Source: Photobacterium piscicola
Lineage (GTDB): Bacteria; Pseudomonadota; Gammaproteobacteria; Enterobacterales; Vibrionaceae
Assembly: GCF_900166965.1 (NCBI RefSeq)
Contig: NZ_FUZI01000001.1
Coordinates: 558,001-622,000 of the forward strand
Length of the DNA stretch: 64,000 nucleotides
Direction of reading: 5' to 3'
Numbering within the stretch: the first letter of the stretch is position 1; each line of letters starts with the position of its first letter. The notes beneath the pieces are model-generated. The model was not told the DNA's origin, did not search any database, and saw only the letters and a list, made by a program, of their open reading frames with translations. Both the position numbers and the translations under genes were made by a program. Of the stretch, positions 56,301 to 64,000 are shown piece after piece.

Positions 56301-57209
56301 ATGAGTCATCTCCAGCTTCACCCAATACGTTCACTGATTCAATCGGTTTGTGCTGTTGCTATTATTGTGAGCGGCAGCAGTTATAGTCATTCAGCAAAAG
56401 CAGAGGATATTTTAACTGCAACGCCCGTAACTTATATGTTGGCATCTGAACTGACCCATGACACAGGTATAACGACAAAATATCTGCCTCCTAAACGTTA
56501 CGGTGTGTCACGATTACCGAATTGGTTTGCTTCAAAAGGTGACATTGTAACGCAAGAGGCCAGTAAAGATGCACAAGCTGTCGTGACATTAGGCGCTGTT
56601 TGGCCGCAAGACCCACTTTATATCTATGCCCGCCAAGGCAATATTAATATTATTGAAATTGATGCATCACAGGCGATTTCACCACAAGGGCAAGGTATTG
56701 CTGCATTACGTTTAGATGACGGTTCAGTATCAATGTATTCGTGGTTAAATCCGACAAATTTAAGTCGAATGGCTGCTATTGTAAGTGATGATTTACAGCG
56801 TTTATGGCCGAATAAAGCGCAACAAATTGAACAAAATCAACAGCAACTGATGGGGGATGTTCGTAAGTTGATTAATGCTCAACAACAAGTGCTAATGGAT
56901 GCAGAAATTGATTCAGTAGTCTTATTATCAACTGAGCTTGAAGATTTCGCGTCTGGTAACCAGCTCTTTGTTGTGGATCGTTTAACCAAACCTGAACTTG
57001 AGTGGACAGTAGCAGATAAACAAAAACTGACAACATTGTTAGCAGAAGATAAAGCATTGTGGTTATTGAGTACAAAAAAATTAACCTTATCTCAGCAGGC
57101 TTTATTGCCTAAAGGTACATCTGTACTCATTGTTGATAGTGTTGATCGTTGGGGTCGTGTTGGTATTAATCATAGCGAGCCACTAAAACGCTGGCAGATT
57201 AAATTATAA
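56301..57209 (+). CDS. Divergent second substrate-binding-like protein
   Basis: 302-residue exported protein (signal peptide to AKA) whose overall plan follows the TroA/ZnuA fold: ILTATPVTYMLASELTHDTGI, a middle helix region (RMAAIVSDDLQRLWPNKAQQIEQNQ), and GTSVLIVDSVDRWG at the end. The metal histidines of the first binding protein have no counterpart: PHxY reads PPKRYGVSR and NPHxx reads YSWLNPTNL. It is the last gene of the operon, 27 bases after the permease. It may be a helper or have another ligand. Confidence 0.7.
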   Translation: MSHLQLHPIRSLIQSVCAVAIIVSGSSYSHSAKAEDILTATPVTYMLASELTHDTGITTKYLPPKRYGVSRLPNWFASKGDIVTQEASKDAQAVVTLGAVWPQDPLYIYARQGNINIIEIDASQAISPQGQGIAALRLDDGSVSMYSWLNPTNLSRMAAIVSDDLQRLWPNKAQQIEQNQQQLMGDVRKLINAQQQVLMDAEIDSVVLLSTELEDFASGNQLFVVDRLTKPELEWTVADKQKLTTLLAEDKALWLLSTKKLTLSQQALLPKGTSVLIVDSVDRWGRVGINHSEPLKRWQIKL

Positions 57210-57220
57210 TCTTAGAAATA

Positions 57221-57262
57221 GAAGCCCAGATTGTTGTTTTACGAGATAATTGCTGGGCTTCA
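57221..57262. terminator. Operon terminator, convergent genes
   Basis: GAAGCCCAG pairs with CTGGGCTTC over a 23-base loop between the convergent binding-protein and MntP-like genes. Confidence 0.7.
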
Positions 57263-57283
57263 TACTATTTAAGTGTATTTGTT

Positions 57284-57841
57284 TTAAAACGAAAAGAACA
57301 AAGACAGAATACCTAATAAAATCAGTAACCCGCCAGAGATCAAATCGTTATATTTTCCCACCATTTTTCCTATCACACTATCGCCAATATTGTTACCAGC
57401 ATAAGTGAGCATCATGCCTGTAATAAAGGTCAGTGCGACAACCAAATAAATACTAAGATGAGTAATACTACCTAAAATACCCACGCCAATATTATTAATT
57501 GAAAGTAATAAACCTAGCATTACTGCACCTTTAAAATTTAGCACAGTGCTTTGCTTTTCTTCTTTTTGTTGCTGTTTTTTTAGCATATCGGCACAAATGA
57601 ACCACGTTCCCATTAAAATGAAAATCACAGAACCTAATTCATTAGAGACTTGATGAGGGATCAGTTGGGTTACTAATTGTCCACCAAGCATAGAGATAAA
57701 GGTAACTAATGCAGTAATAAAAGCAATGATTGCATTAGATACAAGTGGGATCCTTTCATTCTTTACGCCATAAGTTAGGCCAATAACGAAATTATCGAGA
57801 TTTGATGAAAGGGAGAATATCAAAGCGAGTAAGAAAGACAC
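57284..57841 (-). CDS. MntP/YtaF-like membrane transporter
   Basis: 185-residue membrane protein with six helices in two repeats. Each begins with an Asp/Asn motif: SLSSNLDNFVIGLTYGVKNE near residue 10 and LLLSINNIGVGILGSI near 112. This is the pattern of the MntP (manganese exporter) and YtaF families; the NLDNFVIGLTYG form is closer to YtaF. Closeness to the metal importer fits a role in metal balance, but the substrate is not known. Confidence 0.75.
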   Translation of the reverse strand: MSFLLALIFSLSSNLDNFVIGLTYGVKNERIPLVSNAIIAFITALVTFISMLGGQLVTQLIPHQVSNELGSVIFILMGTWFICADMLKKQQQKEEKQSTVLNFKGAVMLGLLLSINNIGVGILGSITHLSIYLVVALTFITGMMLTYAGNNIGDSVIGKMVGKYNDLISGGLLILLGILSLFFSF

Positions 57842-57936
57842 GATAGTTCATCTCGTAAAAATGCTTTTATAAACTGAAATGCAGTTTAACGCGATGTATT
57901 TGTGTGAATAGTAATTTTTCAGATATGAGCGAGATT

Positions 57937-57978
57937 AAACATATTGCGCTATTTATTATCGAATATCGCAATATGTTT
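57937..57978. promoter_or_regulatory. 12-bp inverted repeat upstream of the MntP-like gene
   Basis: AAACATATTGCG (57937-57948) and CGCAATATGTTT (57967-57978) are perfect inverse copies around 18 bases. It sits 96 bases upstream of the MntP-like gene and 14 bases after the NUDIX stop. It could be a weak terminator for the NUDIX gene or an operator; no clear U-tract supports the first. Confidence 0.5.
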
Positions 57979-57991
57979 ATATTTATTTTTT

Positions 57992-58507
57992 TTAAATAAA
58001 GCCTGAAATCCGTGCCTTTAAAAAAGCCGCTAAGGTTTTGTTGTCTTGGATGTGGTTATCTGCAATTTTTTGTTCTACTTCAGCGACAGATAATGTCACA
58101 ACATTAATGATTTCATCATCATCTAGTTGGCCTTCGGTTGCTGATAGCCCTTGAGCAACATATAAATACTGTATTTCATCACAAAAACTAGGCGCTGGAA
58201 GTAATTGACCAAGAGGGTGCCATTGGCTAGCTGCGAGGTTAGTTTCTTCTGCTAATTCACGTTGTGCACAAATGAAAATGTCTTCTTTTACTTCAAGCGT
58301 GCCTGCTGGAAATTCATATAGCCATTGGCTGACTGCTGGACGGTATTGATGAACAAGTACCAGATCACCATTATGATCTATTGGAATAATAATCACAGCA
58401 CCAGGATGTTTTATACTAGTACAAGCTATTTCTCTGCCATCGGGTAGCAAATGCGGCTGTTCTTCAATACTAAAACATTTCCATTGGTAGTGTTTTTTTA
58501 TGCTCAT
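57992..58507 (-). CDS. NUDIX hydrolase
   Basis: 171-residue NUDIX hydrolase, probably ADP-sugar pyrophosphatase-like. The Nudix box is complete: GTLEVKEDIFICAQRELAEE followed by TNL (G-x5-E-x7-REL-x-EE). VLVHQYRPAVSQWLYEFPAG ahead of it is typical of ADP-ribose/ADP-glucose pyrophosphatases (NudF/AspP group). Starts 9 bases after the GGDEF gene, so the two form an operon. Confidence 0.88.
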   Translation of the reverse strand: MSIKKHYQWKCFSIEEQPHLLPDGREIACTSIKHPGAVIIIPIDHNGDLVLVHQYRPAVSQWLYEFPAGTLEVKEDIFICAQRELAEETNLAASQWHPLGQLLPAPSFCDEIQYLYVAQGLSATEGQLDDDEIINVVTLSVAEVEQKIADNHIQDNKTLAAFLKARISGFI

Positions 58508-58516
58508 TACTATTCT

Positions 58517-59569
58517 CTAATCGTTGGTTGCTATTTGATTATAGCCCCAACGTTTTGCCCGCATCAATGCACTTTCGGCTTTGATGTAGTCATAGCTAAA
58601 ATCTTGATATTCAATGTTAGTAATACCGATACTTACGGTGATCTTTATTTGGTGTCCAGTCGTTAGTTCTAATATCCACTGACTAATTTCATCACGAATT
58701 TTGATGGCAAATTGTTCCGCTGCTTGAATATCGGCATCTGGAATAATGATACAAAACTCTTGGCTACTTAAACGAGCAATATGCATATTATCCCCACAGG
58801 TTTCACGTAGGAATTTAGCCATCATCATGAGTGTTTTATCACCAGCATCAAGTCCAAATCGGTCATTTACTTCTCTAAATTTATCAATATTTATTAATAA
58901 CATTGAAATATCGCGGCGATAACGCTTACAACGAGATGATTCGTTTTGATACAGGGGCAGTAACCCTTCACGATTGAGTAAACCGGTGAGGAAATCATTG
59001 GTAGTGGTTCTTTTCACTTGCAAAATAGCATCATAACGATGACGAGATAATAAAAAGGCCATGACAAAGATAATAGAATATGCACATATGTTTTGAAGGG
59101 CAGATGAAATCTGCATATGTTTGTTCGTTATTTCGGACACACTCAATATGATATACAACAGCCCAAAAATAGTACTATACCAAGCAGCCGTTCTGATTTG
59201 TAAAGCGAAAAAACTTAATAATGGAATTGTTAAGCCGATGGTATTACTGATATGACGAGCACCAGTAAAATAAAAACCAGTTGAGCAAATAAGTGTAGTA
59301 GCGATTAAAAAGATCCAAAAAAGAATAGTGGCAGAAAAGAGGGTTCGATTTAATGCTGCAAGGGTGTAGCACAATGTCATACCGAGTATACCGACGACAG
59401 TAAAATAATGTGCTTGTTGTGAGACGAAATAAGTAAAGGCAATAATGGCACAGATGGCGCCAGCAAAAGGAAATAATAAAGAAAGTTGTTTTTTTAATGT
59501 TTTCTCACTCAGTTCAATATAGGCAAAGTTTGTAGCTTGCAGCTGAGTACTTTTAATCAATGTAACCAT
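58517..59569 (-). CDS. GGDEF-domain protein with degenerate active site
   Basis: 350-residue membrane protein: about six N-terminal helices (residues 25-175), then a GGDEF domain. It keeps DFLTGLLNREGL and the metal aspartate in LLINIDKFREVNDRFGLDAGDKTL. The signature loop, however, reads RLSSQEFCIII where RxGGDEF is expected. Diguanylate cyclase activity is therefore doubtful; such proteins often act as sensors of GTP or c-di-GMP or by protein contact. It forms an operon with the NUDIX gene. Start is the ATG at 59569. Confidence 0.85.
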   Translation of the reverse strand: MVTLIKSTQLQATNFAYIELSEKTLKKQLSLLFPFAGAICAIIAFTYFVSQQAHYFTVVGILGMTLCYTLAALNRTLFSATILFWIFLIATTLICSTGFYFTGARHISNTIGLTIPLLSFFALQIRTAAWYSTIFGLLYIILSVSEITNKHMQISSALQNICAYSIIFVMAFLLSRHRYDAILQVKRTTTNDFLTGLLNREGLLPLYQNESSRCKRYRRDISMLLINIDKFREVNDRFGLDAGDKTLMMMAKFLRETCGDNMHIARLSSQEFCIIIPDADIQAAEQFAIKIRDEISQWILELTTGHQIKITVSIGITNIEYQDFSYDYIKAESALMRAKRWGYNQIATND

Positions 59570-59909
59570 GATATGAAAAAACCTTTATAACAACATTTGG
59601 ACAAATACAACACATTGTACATTTTTTTGGGAAGTATATCAGTATTGCGATTGATGTCTAATTATTTTTTAACTTTAATGTAAAATAATATTTTAAAAAG
59701 AGATCTTGTTATCGTAATGAATGCGAAAGATGTGGTTTTTAGGTATAACTGTATGATATGGAAAGTATAAAAATGGATTTTATCTATGATGTCTATTTAT
59801 GAGAATACAAACTTTTTAGCTTGAATGATTAAAAATGAGATCTACTCCCATGAATAATTATTCTAGTTTAGTATAAATAAAGTGTGTTTTAAAATGAGTA
59901 GGAGCGACA
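59570..59909. other. AT-rich divergent promoter region
   Basis: 340 bases between divergent genes (GGDEF protein to the left, DUF465 protein to the right). It contains only short stray frames. GTAGGAGCG right before 59910 is the ribosome site of the DUF465 gene. Nothing else is recognised. Confidence 0.4.
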
Positions 59910-60119
59910 ATGTTTCCAGAATATAGAAGCTTAATTACATCACTAAAAGGTCATGATGTGCATTTTGATCGTCTATTTAAAAAGCATAATGAATTAGATG
60001 ATAAAATTAATGTAATGACTTCCGCAAATGGTTTTGATGAAACGCTCATTGAACAATTGAAAAAAGAAAAGCTGTTATTAAAAGATGAAATCTTTGTTTA
60101 TTTACAACAAAAATCATAA
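59910..60119 (+). CDS. DUF465 (YdcH) family protein
   Basis: 69-residue two-helix hairpin protein of the DUF465/YdcH family: MFPEYRSLITSLKGHDVHFD, LFKKHNELDDKI, and IEQLKKEKLLLKDEIFVYLQ. It is preceded by TAGGAGCG and followed by a strong terminator. Function unknown; abundant and conserved in proteobacteria. Confidence 0.88.
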   Translation: MFPEYRSLITSLKGHDVHFDRLFKKHNELDDKINVMTSANGFDETLIEQLKKEKLLLKDEIFVYLQQKS

Positions 60120-60124
60120 TAAAT

Positions 60125-60159
60125 AAAAAAAGAGAAGCGTGGTCGGCTTCTCTTTTTTA
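60125..60159. terminator. Bidirectional Rho-independent terminator
   Basis: AAAAAAGAGAAGC and GCTTCTCTTTTTT form a perfect stem with a seven-base loop, between convergent genes. Confidence 0.92.
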
Positions 60160-60177
60160 TTGCAGCTATATTTAGAT

Positions 60178-61104
60178 TTATAACGATGATAAGAAATTAT
60201 CAATCAAATCAGCTGTTATTTGAGGTTGCTCGTTAGTAATACCATGTGCTGTTTTTGGTAATACAATGATAGGTGCTTGAATATATTTACTTAGTTTTAT
60301 GCCACTATTAAGCGGAAATATTTGGTCATTTTGTCCCCATATAATAAGCGCTTGAGGCAGTTTTTTAGGATCATATTGTTGGATTCGATCTCTGTCATTA
60401 GGCAATGTTTTAATTAATTGTGTTCGTTGTGGCTTCCATTGCGAAAAGTAATCAAGGTAAATTTGATTTGCAATAAAATCAGGGATGCGCTTTTTCTCAA
60501 TAAATACGTTGTCATAAAGACGTTTAACATCATCACCACTGTTGGGCACAAATAACTCTTCTGGCGAGTTAATACCTGCGCGTTTAACTAAATCATCTAA
60601 ATCGTCATCACTAAATAATGGGCCTGGGCTAGCAATGATCACTGCTTTATTGATGCGTTCAGGTGTCAACATCATGTCATAGGTGATAAAACCACCATAA
60701 GAAATACCCGCGACATCTACTTTCTTTAGCTGTAACGTATCAACTAATTGCCAAATAGCATTCGTTTGGGTTGAGAGTTGTGCGGCATTATCACTGTATG
60801 ATTCACCAAACCAGAGTAAATCGGGTGCAATTATATGGTACTTTTTACTCAGCTGTAGCATTTCAGCTTTCCATGTCGCAGCCGCAGTACCGCCAAAACC
60901 ATGCAATAATAATAGAGGCTGACCTTGACCACCTTCCCAATAGGTTAGTTTACCGCCTTCTTTGAGTGTTATTTGGTGCTTGCTAAAGCCTTCTTTCTCT
61001 AAAGATGACTGATCGTGTTCTGTTTTCCAACGAACAACTTCACAGCCAGTAGTCATGAAAACTAATGTCCATAAAAGGATAAAATAATGTATGAATCGTT
61101 TCAT
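60178..61104 (-). CDS. Alpha/beta hydrolase lipoprotein
   Basis: 308-residue alpha/beta hydrolase. The signal peptide ends in the lipobox MTTGC (Cys21). Hydrolase features are LLLLHGFGGTAAATWKAE (oxyanion HG), the nucleophile Ser in VAGISYGGFITYDM, Asp in IIWGQNDQIFPL and His in TAHGITNEQPQ, so the triad is complete. It is likely an esterase or lipase anchored in the outer membrane or periplasm; substrate unknown. Monocistronic. Confidence 0.85.
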   Translation of the reverse strand: MKRFIHYFILLWTLVFMTTGCEVVRWKTEHDQSSLEKEGFSKHQITLKEGGKLTYWEGGQGQPLLLLHGFGGTAAATWKAEMLQLSKKYHIIAPDLLWFGESYSDNAAQLSTQTNAIWQLVDTLQLKKVDVAGISYGGFITYDMMLTPERINKAVIIASPGPLFSDDDLDDLVKRAGINSPEELFVPNSGDDVKRLYDNVFIEKKRIPDFIANQIYLDYFSQWKPQRTQLIKTLPNDRDRIQQYDPKKLPQALIIWGQNDQIFPLNSGIKLSKYIQAPIIVLPKTAHGITNEQPQITADLIDNFLSSL

Positions 61105-61390
61105 AGGTTGCTCTAATAATTGAAAAACGAACTAATTATACGATGTTTTATTGTTGTTGGTAAGAATATTCATAGCTAATAATAAAAATAAAAATGTGAA
61201 GTCTGTATTTGTTTTTTGAGTTAGCATTATGTCAAAATTCAATTTTATGTTAATCAGTATGTTGCTAAAGAAAACAATCGATAGCATAATCTTTTTCTAT
61301 AATAAATTTTTATATATAATCGTATTATTGCCATACGAAATATGTATTAATATTTAGATCGAAACTACGTATTAACGACTAGGAGACACT

Positions 61391-62410
61391 ATGCGTGTAT
61401 TAGTTACTGGTGGTATGGGCTACATTGGTAGTCATACTTGTGTACAAATGATTGAAGCGGGTATGACCCCAATTATTGTTGATAATTTGTATAACAGTAA
61501 AGAAACCGTATTAGGGCGCATTAATAACTTAACTGGCGTAACACCTGCATTCTATAAAGGTGATATTCGTGATCGTAAATTTTTAGACAGTGTTTTTGCT
61601 GAAAATGATATCGATGCGGTAATTCACTTTGCGGGACTAAAAGCCGTAGGCGAGTCAGTAGAAAAGCCACTAGAGTATTACGACAATAATGTTAGTGGTA
61701 CATTAGTGCTTGTTGAAGCGATGCGTGCCGCTGGTGTTAATGCAATTATCTTTAGCTCATCAGCAACAGTTTATGGCGATCCTGCATCTGTGCCGATCAC
61801 TGAAGATTTTCCAACAAGTGCAACTAACCCATATGGCCGTAGTAAGCTAATGGTAGAAGAGTGTCTTGCTGATATTCAACATGCATATCCTGAAATGAGT
61901 GTGACATTACTGCGTTACTTTAACCCAGTAGGTTCGCATAAATCAGGCACTATGGGTGAAGATCCACAAGGTATTCCTAACAACTTGATGCCATTTATTT
62001 CTCAAGTAGCTGTTGGTCGTCGTGAGTTCTTATCTGTTTTTGGTAACGACTACCCAACAGTTGATGGTACAGGTGTGCGTGACTACATTCACGTGGTTGA
62101 TCTTGCTGATGGTCACCTTGCAGCATTAACACACAAAGGCCGTGAAGCAGGCTTACACATTTACAATTTAGGTACTGGTAACGGTAACAGTGTATTGCAA
62201 ATGGCAAAAGCATTTGAAAAAGCTTCTGGTGTAGAAGTGCCTTATAAGATTGCACCACGTCGTGCTGGTGATATTGCTGAATGTTGGGCTGATCCTGCGA
62301 AAGCAAAAGCTGAATTGCATTGGGAAGCAAAACTAACACTTGATGATATGACGCAAGATACTTGGCGTTGGCAGTCAACAAATCCAGATGGTTACCCTGA
62401 CGCAGAGTAA
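61391..62410 (+). CDS. galE: UDP-glucose 4-epimerase
   Basis: 339-residue GalE converting UDP-glucose and UDP-galactose, for the Leloir pathway and polysaccharide precursors. The NAD loop is VTGGMGYIGSH (residues 5-15), the catalytic Ser124 is in SSSATVYGD, and Tyr148 and Lys152 are in NPYGRSK. LRYFNPVGSH and VRDYIHVVDLADGHL complete the family pattern. AGGAG sits 7 bases before the ATG. No gal operon partners are adjacent. Confidence 0.95.
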   Translation: MRVLVTGGMGYIGSHTCVQMIEAGMTPIIVDNLYNSKETVLGRINNLTGVTPAFYKGDIRDRKFLDSVFAENDIDAVIHFAGLKAVGESVEKPLEYYDNNVSGTLVLVEAMRAAGVNAIIFSSSATVYGDPASVPITEDFPTSATNPYGRSKLMVEECLADIQHAYPEMSVTLLRYFNPVGSHKSGTMGEDPQGIPNNLMPFISQVAVGRREFLSVFGNDYPTVDGTGVRDYIHVVDLADGHLAALTHKGREAGLHIYNLGTGNGNSVLQMAKAFEKASGVEVPYKIAPRRAGDIAECWADPAKAKAELHWEAKLTLDDMTQDTWRWQSTNPDGYPDAE

Positions 62411-62428
62411 TTCTAGATTGGATTAAAT

Positions 62429-62458
62429 AAAAAGGCGCTAATTTAGCGCCTTTTTTTA
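62429..62458. terminator. Bidirectional Rho-independent terminator
   Basis: AAAAAGGCGCTAA pairs with TTAGCGCCTTTTT; it separates the convergent galE and DUF2238 genes. Confidence 0.92.
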
Positions 62459-62475
62459 TGAGGAAAGAATAGACA

Positions 62476-63081
62476 TTAATAATGTTTATTAGTGGTAGCA
62501 TAGGGTTTCGCTACAAAGAAGATGATCAAACTAGCAATAGCGCCAAGAGTATCGGCTAGCATGTCTTTTTGCGCATCCCAAATATCACCTTGGGATCCTA
62601 GAAACTCAATACCTGCTTCGCCACCAGCACTGGCGGCATACCACCATTCAACAATTTCATAAGCGGCGGCTGTTGCCATAATGGCAAATAAACCAAAGAG
62701 TGCAGCAATGATTGGTTTGCAATGGCCTTTACGTACTAAAAATTCGGCGACTGGAAATGCATATAAACCAATTGAAAAATGTGCAAAGCGATCAAACTGA
62801 TTACGGTTTGAATCTAGAAGGTGGTTAATCCAATCAAAAGGGACATTTGCAAACGTGTAATGGGCACCAATATTATGTAATACCAGCCATATTGCCATTA
62901 ACGTGTAAGCAAGGTTACTAAACACAAAATAACGGTAGCTGATCACTAAAAATAAAAATACGATGACGAGAGGAATAGCTTCTGCAATCCATACTGCACG
63001 AAAAGCAGGATTAAGGCCAAGCGCAATAAAAAAGATGATATAGCACAGCGCTAACCATTTTGGGTATTTGTTCCTAATCAT
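62476..63081 (-). CDS. DUF2238 (YjdF-like) membrane protein
   Basis: 201-residue inner membrane protein with about five to six helices. LHNIGAHYTFANVPFDWIN, NRNQFDRFAHFSIGLYAFPVAEFLVRKG and YEIVEWWYAASAGGEAGIEFLGSQGDIWDAQKDMLADTLGA are the family blocks; the many conserved His, Asp and Glu residues facing the bilayer are typical. Function unknown. Confidence 0.87.
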   Translation of the reverse strand: MIRNKYPKWLALCYIIFFIALGLNPAFRAVWIAEAIPLVIVFLFLVISYRYFVFSNLAYTLMAIWLVLHNIGAHYTFANVPFDWINHLLDSNRNQFDRFAHFSIGLYAFPVAEFLVRKGHCKPIIAALFGLFAIMATAAAYEIVEWWYAASAGGEAGIEFLGSQGDIWDAQKDMLADTLGAIASLIIFFVAKPYATTNKHY

Positions 63082-63303
63082 TTCAATTCCTTATCATTAG
63101 TATTGATCCAAAGGATAACGTTTTTGATGTAGTTATAGCAATAAAGATTATCAATATGTTAACGCAGGTGAGGTGCGTTATTTTAGGTTTTTTAAAGTTG
63201 GTTTGTGTTATAATTTCCAACTAATGTTTTCACAATATTGTGATATTCATCATATTTGACAGTACACACTCATAATCTGAGTTGTTTTTACCGGAGCATC
63301 ATT

Positions 63304-64000
63304 TTGCATTTTAAAGATCTTGGCTTAGACCCACGCCTATTAAAGAAACTGACTCATTTGGCGTTTGATCGAGCAACCGAAATTCAACAAACGGCAGTCC
63401 CTGTTGCTATTGCAGGCAAAGATATTTTGGCATCGTCGAAAACGGGTTCCGGTAAAACTCTGGCATTTTTATTACCTGCGATGCAACGTATGTACCGTAG
63501 CAAGCCATTTACTCGTCGTGATCCTCGTGTTCTAATTTTGACGCCAACGCGTGAATTAGCAAAACAAATTTTTGCACAGTTACGCACGCTTAATGCGGGA
63601 ACACCGTACGATGGCACATTGATTGTTGGCGGTGAAAACTTCAACGACCAAGTAAAAGCATTACGTAATGATCCGATGTTTGTTGTTGCAACTCCTGGTC
63701 GTTTTGCTGATCACCTTGAGCACCGCAGTACACATCTTGATGGCTTAGAAATGCTGATTCTTGATGAAGCAGACCGTATGCTTGATCTGGGCTTTGAACC
63801 TCAACTACGTCGTATTAACGAAGCGGCTAACCACCGTCGCCGTCAAACATTGATGTTCTCAGCCACGATGGACCATGTTGATGTTCTTGATATGGCTTCT
63901 GAAATGTTAGATAACCCTAAGCGCATTTCAATTGGCCACTCAGCAGAAGAACACACAGATATTACTCAACGCTTTATTTTGTGTGATCACTTAGATCATA
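63304..64000 (+). CDS. DEAD-box RNA helicase, 3' end beyond the window
   Basis: First 232 residues of an ATP-dependent RNA helicase, cut by the window edge. The start is a TTG at 63304 (reads HFKDLGLDPRLLKKLTHLAF next), with GGAG eight bases ahead; no ATG is available near. Visible motifs are the Q motif (EIQQTAVP), motif I SSKTGSGKT, Ia PTRELA, Ib TPGR, II LDEADRM and III FSATM. It would work in ribosome assembly or mRNA decay, as SrmB/RhlE-type enzymes do; the exact member is not decided. Confidence 0.88.
   Translation, partial: MHFKDLGLDPRLLKKLTHLAFDRATEIQQTAVPVAIAGKDILASSKTGSGKTLAFLLPAMQRMYRSKPFTRRDPRVLILTPTRELAKQIFAQLRTLNAGTPYDGTLIVGGENFNDQVKALRNDPMFVVATPGRFADHLEHRSTHLDGLEMLILDEADRMLDLGFEPQLRRINEAANHRRRQTLMFSATMDHVDVLDMASEMLDNPKRISIGHSAEEHTDITQRFILCDHLDH

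Noticed and set aside
61995..62501. 168-codon minus-strand frame opposite galE
   Set aside because: It is a shadow of galE codon bias; the peptide is rich in Leu, Gln and His and lacks any domain pattern.

Overview
The window is a continuous piece of a low-GC gammaproteobacterial chromosome, most likely Vibrionaceae and probably Photobacterium. The evidence is the AT-rich intergenic DNA, a KtrAB potassium system, a Vibrio-type TtpC/ExbB/ExbD/TonB2 operon, a triheme cytochrome c peroxidase behind a perfect FNR box, and a canonical type I-F CRISPR-Cas locus. The genus is inferred from protein resemblance and was not tested. No rRNA or tRNA genes were seen.

Layout. 0.2-13.7 kb holds ordinary housekeeping and accessory genes: YceH, a GIY-YIG protein, YaeQ, a YdcF-like protein, ktrB-ktrA, VanZ, a secreted nuclease-like lipoprotein, an FMN reductase with a divergent LysR regulator, speG, a GST, an aldehyde dehydrogenase with an RDD protein, and a PhnA-like protein. 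14-15.4 kb is a secreted trypsin-like protease with a GGGDT repeat linker and a GlyGly-CTERM tail. An 890 bp AT-rich gap follows, with three clustered DnaA-box-like sites. 16.3-21.9 kb is a possible sensing block: chemoreceptor, family 1 solute-binding protein, response regulator and histidine kinase, with no ABC permease or ATPase. 22-23.7 kb is the triheme peroxidase. 23.8-25.8 kb carries a RAYT-type transposase and a HAD hydrolase bracketed by inverted TGGACAGCCA elements. Next come an arginase-family enzyme, panB, small unknown genes and a long RecX-like gene.

30.2-39.9 kb is a complete type I-F1 CRISPR-Cas system. A regular 12-spacer array is read leftward, cas1, cas2-3, csy1, csy2, csy3 and cas6f are read rightward, and a second, decayed array read rightward has three half-length spacers. 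A palindrome with a U-tract lies directly before cas1.

41-48.5 kb is an iron-uptake block: two Fur-box-like sites, a long structured leader, a TonB-dependent siderophore receptor, then DUF3450, TtpC, ExbB, ExbD, TonB and a TPR protein. 48.7-50.3 kb is a phosphoethanolamine transferase. After a 7-bp tandem repeat and another Fur-like site, 50.6-57.2 kb holds a probable metal-uptake operon: PepSY, DUF2271, DUF4198, two small proteins, and an ABC importer with two binding proteins, the second lacking the metal histidines. An MntP/YtaF-like transporter follows on the other strand. 58-64 kb carries a NUDIX hydrolase, a GGDEF protein with a degenerate active site, a DUF465 protein, an alpha/beta hydrolase lipoprotein, galE, a DUF2238 membrane protein and the start of a DEAD-box RNA helicase cut by the window end.

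The strongest leads are the stem-preserving decay and short spacers of the second CRISPR array, the hairpin before cas1, the transporter-less chemoreceptor/binding-protein/two-component cluster, and the DnaA-box cluster.
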